Shown here: positions 62,055-64,000 of the stretch, one piece after another
Layout of the letters: every line of letters starts with the position of its first letter
Numbering within the stretch: the stretch's first letter is position 1
Origin: Plectrocnemia conspersa
Taxonomy: Eukaryota; Arthropoda; Insecta; Trichoptera; Polycentropodidae
DNA length: 64,000 nt
Assembly: GCA_009617715.1 (NCBI GenBank)
Contig: VTFK01000153.1
Span: 496,001-560,000 of the forward strand
Direction of reading: 5' to 3'
Notes under the pieces: generated by a model
What the model was told of the DNA's origin: nothing
The model's database searches: none
Seen by the model: the letters and a program-made list of their open reading frames with translations, nothing else
Translations under genes and position numbers: made by a program

Positions 62055-62138
62055 GATTCGAAATGTGCCACACCTCCGTAATTTCCTGTGGGAGTAAACG
62101 TCGCAGGCCATCGAGATTGCATCCGTTTTCCAGAAATT
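62055..62138 (-). CDS. Candidate isolated 84-bp coding exon, gene unknown
   Basis: The minus strand shows 'ttattttag' acceptor, 84 bp of balanced composition, then a GTATGTG donor. With phase 2 at both ends it reads SGKRMQSRWPATFTPTG and NYGGVAHFES. I do not recognise the sequence. It lies upstream of the FERM gene on the same strand but does not resemble FERM, and its exit phase does not fit the next known exon directly. It could be an exon of another gene or a chance splice-like frame. Confidence 0.3.
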
Positions 62139-62945
62139 CTAAAATAAATATATACCAAGTGATACCAAGTACTCGAGAAAATATTGTATATACGCAAAAT
62201 TTTAATTTGAGCAAATATTAAATTACACGTTATGCATGAACCTTTATTCGCCTTTTCAATACAATGGCACTCTTGCACTGGTATTTATGTATGTCTAGGG
62301 TCTAGGCGTCGCAGTGATTGCGTCTACTACGGTATCCTAGTTATTCAACAGCGTCTGGTTAGACGCAGACAGAGACACCGACCAGCCCTTAGTAGCCTCC
62401 CCATTAGCATGCGGCACGTAATTACCCCCCGGTTCTGTTCTAAACTGACATTTGCACACCTCGGTTGTACCCTTTTCTCGTTTTGTCGAAATAAACTGTG
62501 AATTCGGTATTACTCTTACCGTTTGATGTATACAACTTTATTTTACGTAAGAAAAACAGATCAAGAATCTATATAAAGGAACGGTGTTGATTTTTTGTTG
62601 AGCTTAATTTAAAAATAAAATACAATATGAAACGCCTTAAACTTTAAAGTTCATTAACAAAACTTTTAGGACCTTTCTAGGAAATTATAATACAAACGCA
62701 ATGTATTATATATGTTAATGCTATGAAGGAAAGGTAATCGTATCAAACTTGTTATTAGTTATTTAGTACAAATATAAATAACTAAATAATATGTATATAA
62801 AGAGTGGCTCAAATAAACGAATGATATTATTAAGAAATAAAAATAAAAATACAAAGTCATACATCCTAGATTCTATAATAGTTTCAGGCAGCTATTGATC
62901 ATTTTAATTATGAAATATAAGCGTTTGATCAAGTTTTATGTTATG
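62139..62945. other. No feature recognised
   Basis: A GC-balanced patch at 62,290-62,480 stands out and could be regulatory or exonic, but no homology or clean splice structure was found. The rest is AT-rich. Confidence 0.35.
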
Positions 62946-62949
62946 TTAT

Positions 62950-63330
62950 TTATTGTTAATATTCCGTTGTAACATGCCAGGCGTTAGCCTAATGCGTTAG
63001 AACTGGATATACATGATCAATAACTATTGAAATAAAAATCTGTAAATCAGTTTTATCTATGAACATTTATTACAGCTTACAGAAAATATATGTTAATATG
63101 CATAACCTATCTCAATTTTAATTTGATTATTAATCACAATATTCATCTGTGAGATACGAGAAATCTAGGAAAACCTAATCTGTGATGATCGATCAAAATT
63201 ATATTTATAAATTAATCACTAATTCCGATCTTCCAGATATATGAAGGAACATATGGGATTCGAACCAAGGTTTTGGTATTAGTAACTGAGTGGTTATATT
63301 TTTTACGGTTGCATAAGCTTTAAATATACA
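62950..63330 (-). repeat. SINE-like dispersed repeat, copy C (most complete)
   Basis: On the minus strand the repeat starts with 'gtaaaaaatataaccactcag' and a B-box GGTTCGAATCCC (tRNA-like head), continues with the body shared with copies A and B, and ends near 'gttctaacgcattaggctaacg', the motif also seen near 1,360 and 12,470. No coding. Confidence 0.55.
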
Positions 63331-63769
63331 AAATTATTTATTGATTAGATCATTAAAGCTTTCTATTATATGTAATTCAATATATTATTTAATTTTAAAT
63401 ATTTTTATCTTCCGTGTATAAACCTAATTCATTTTGGAATAAAAAAAATTATATGTGATTCAGAGAAGCGCTCTTTCCAGATTATACGATAATATAGCAA
63501 TCGTTGAAATGTAAAATTGACATTTAAAAATGATCGCCTTTTAACATTCACTTTTACATTTGCATGCATTTCTAAGTCGATGCGGGCCCTAAAGGGCACA
63601 ATTGTTCTCAGGGGATGTCGAGGGTTGATTATCTTTGATGTCAGAGCCAAAGGCTAACTCTAAGAACCACTCAGCTTGAATATTATAACCAGAAGTTTTA
63701 AGTATTTATTATACAGGAAAAATATAATTTAAAAATAATATACAATAGATCATCACATTTCGCATATCA

Positions 63770-64000
63770 ATTATTATATATTTTTTATTACCAATCTGAC
63801 CATCATGACTTGACAAGTATCAATAATTATACAATTAAACATTTATATTGCACACAAATAAACACTATACCGCATAAATTATTTATCGTACAAGAGAAGC
63901 GGTCTCAATAGGCAAGAATAAGGGATGCGATCGCGACTCTCTAAAGCACTTTCAAGCTCGCAGCTGAAAGTCAGAGCATTGGCAGGTTGGCAACACCAAT
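63770..64000 (-). mobile_element. Second 3' fragment of the jockey/CR1-like family, cut by window end
   Basis: 'ttattaccaatctgaccatcatgacttgaca' parallels 'aaaattataaccatcgtgacctgacagg' at 55,200, the 3' end of the retroposon. The following part ('gcgatcgcgactctc') has the same position and character as the 'gtggacgcgaccgagaac' region at 55,550. It continues beyond the window. Confidence 0.5.

Overview
This is an AT-rich, intron-rich animal window, and the gene content is that of an insect. It holds a bubblegum-type acyl-CoA synthetase, a Patj polarity scaffold whose N-terminus and total length (874 codons) are typical of insect Patj, a cartilage-associated-protein (CRTAP/leprecan) homologue, a C2H2 zinc-finger gene and an EPB41L4A-type FERM gene. 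All multi-exon models below were assembled by hand from GT/AG sites, and reading phase was checked across every junction. The insect order could not be determined.

Layout: 1-8.0 kb is non-coding and carries repeats. The acyl-CoA synthetase (+, 13 coding exons, 706 aa) runs 8,012-17,525. Its 4.8 kb third intron holds a Tigger/pogo element and a hAT element. Patj (-, 14 coding exons) runs 24,227-18,952, tail to tail with the synthetase. From 25.1 to 27.1 kb lie a miniature LTR element with an unusually GC-rich interior and a mariner remnant. A CRTAP-like gene (+, 28,035-29,158) has an uninterrupted coding region apart from one frameshift. Then come a hAT MITE, a large palindrome built around (AT)64, a solo LTR and a third hAT copy. 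A zinc-finger gene (+, 33,460-36,815) contains about 1 kb of tandem 18-bp units. A decayed Harbinger element (37.3-40.0 kb) has a later hAT insertion inside it. The FERM gene (-) covers about 53.2-43.1 kb and its 5' exons were not found. The right end holds decayed retroposon, piggyBac and SINE-like sequence.

How the genes relate: Patj (apical Crumbs complex) and the FERM protein (cortical, membrane-cytoskeleton type) both belong to epithelial polarity and cortex biology. The synthetase acts in fatty-acid activation and the CRTAP-like protein in the secretory pathway. They look like independent neighbouring genes, not a functional cluster. The most unusual features are the hexapeptide array in the zinc-finger gene, two conserved genes each broken by an apparent single-base loss, a Patj first PDZ domain lacking its core, the interleaved antisense exons of the Harbinger element, and several transposons whose target-site duplications can be read exactly.
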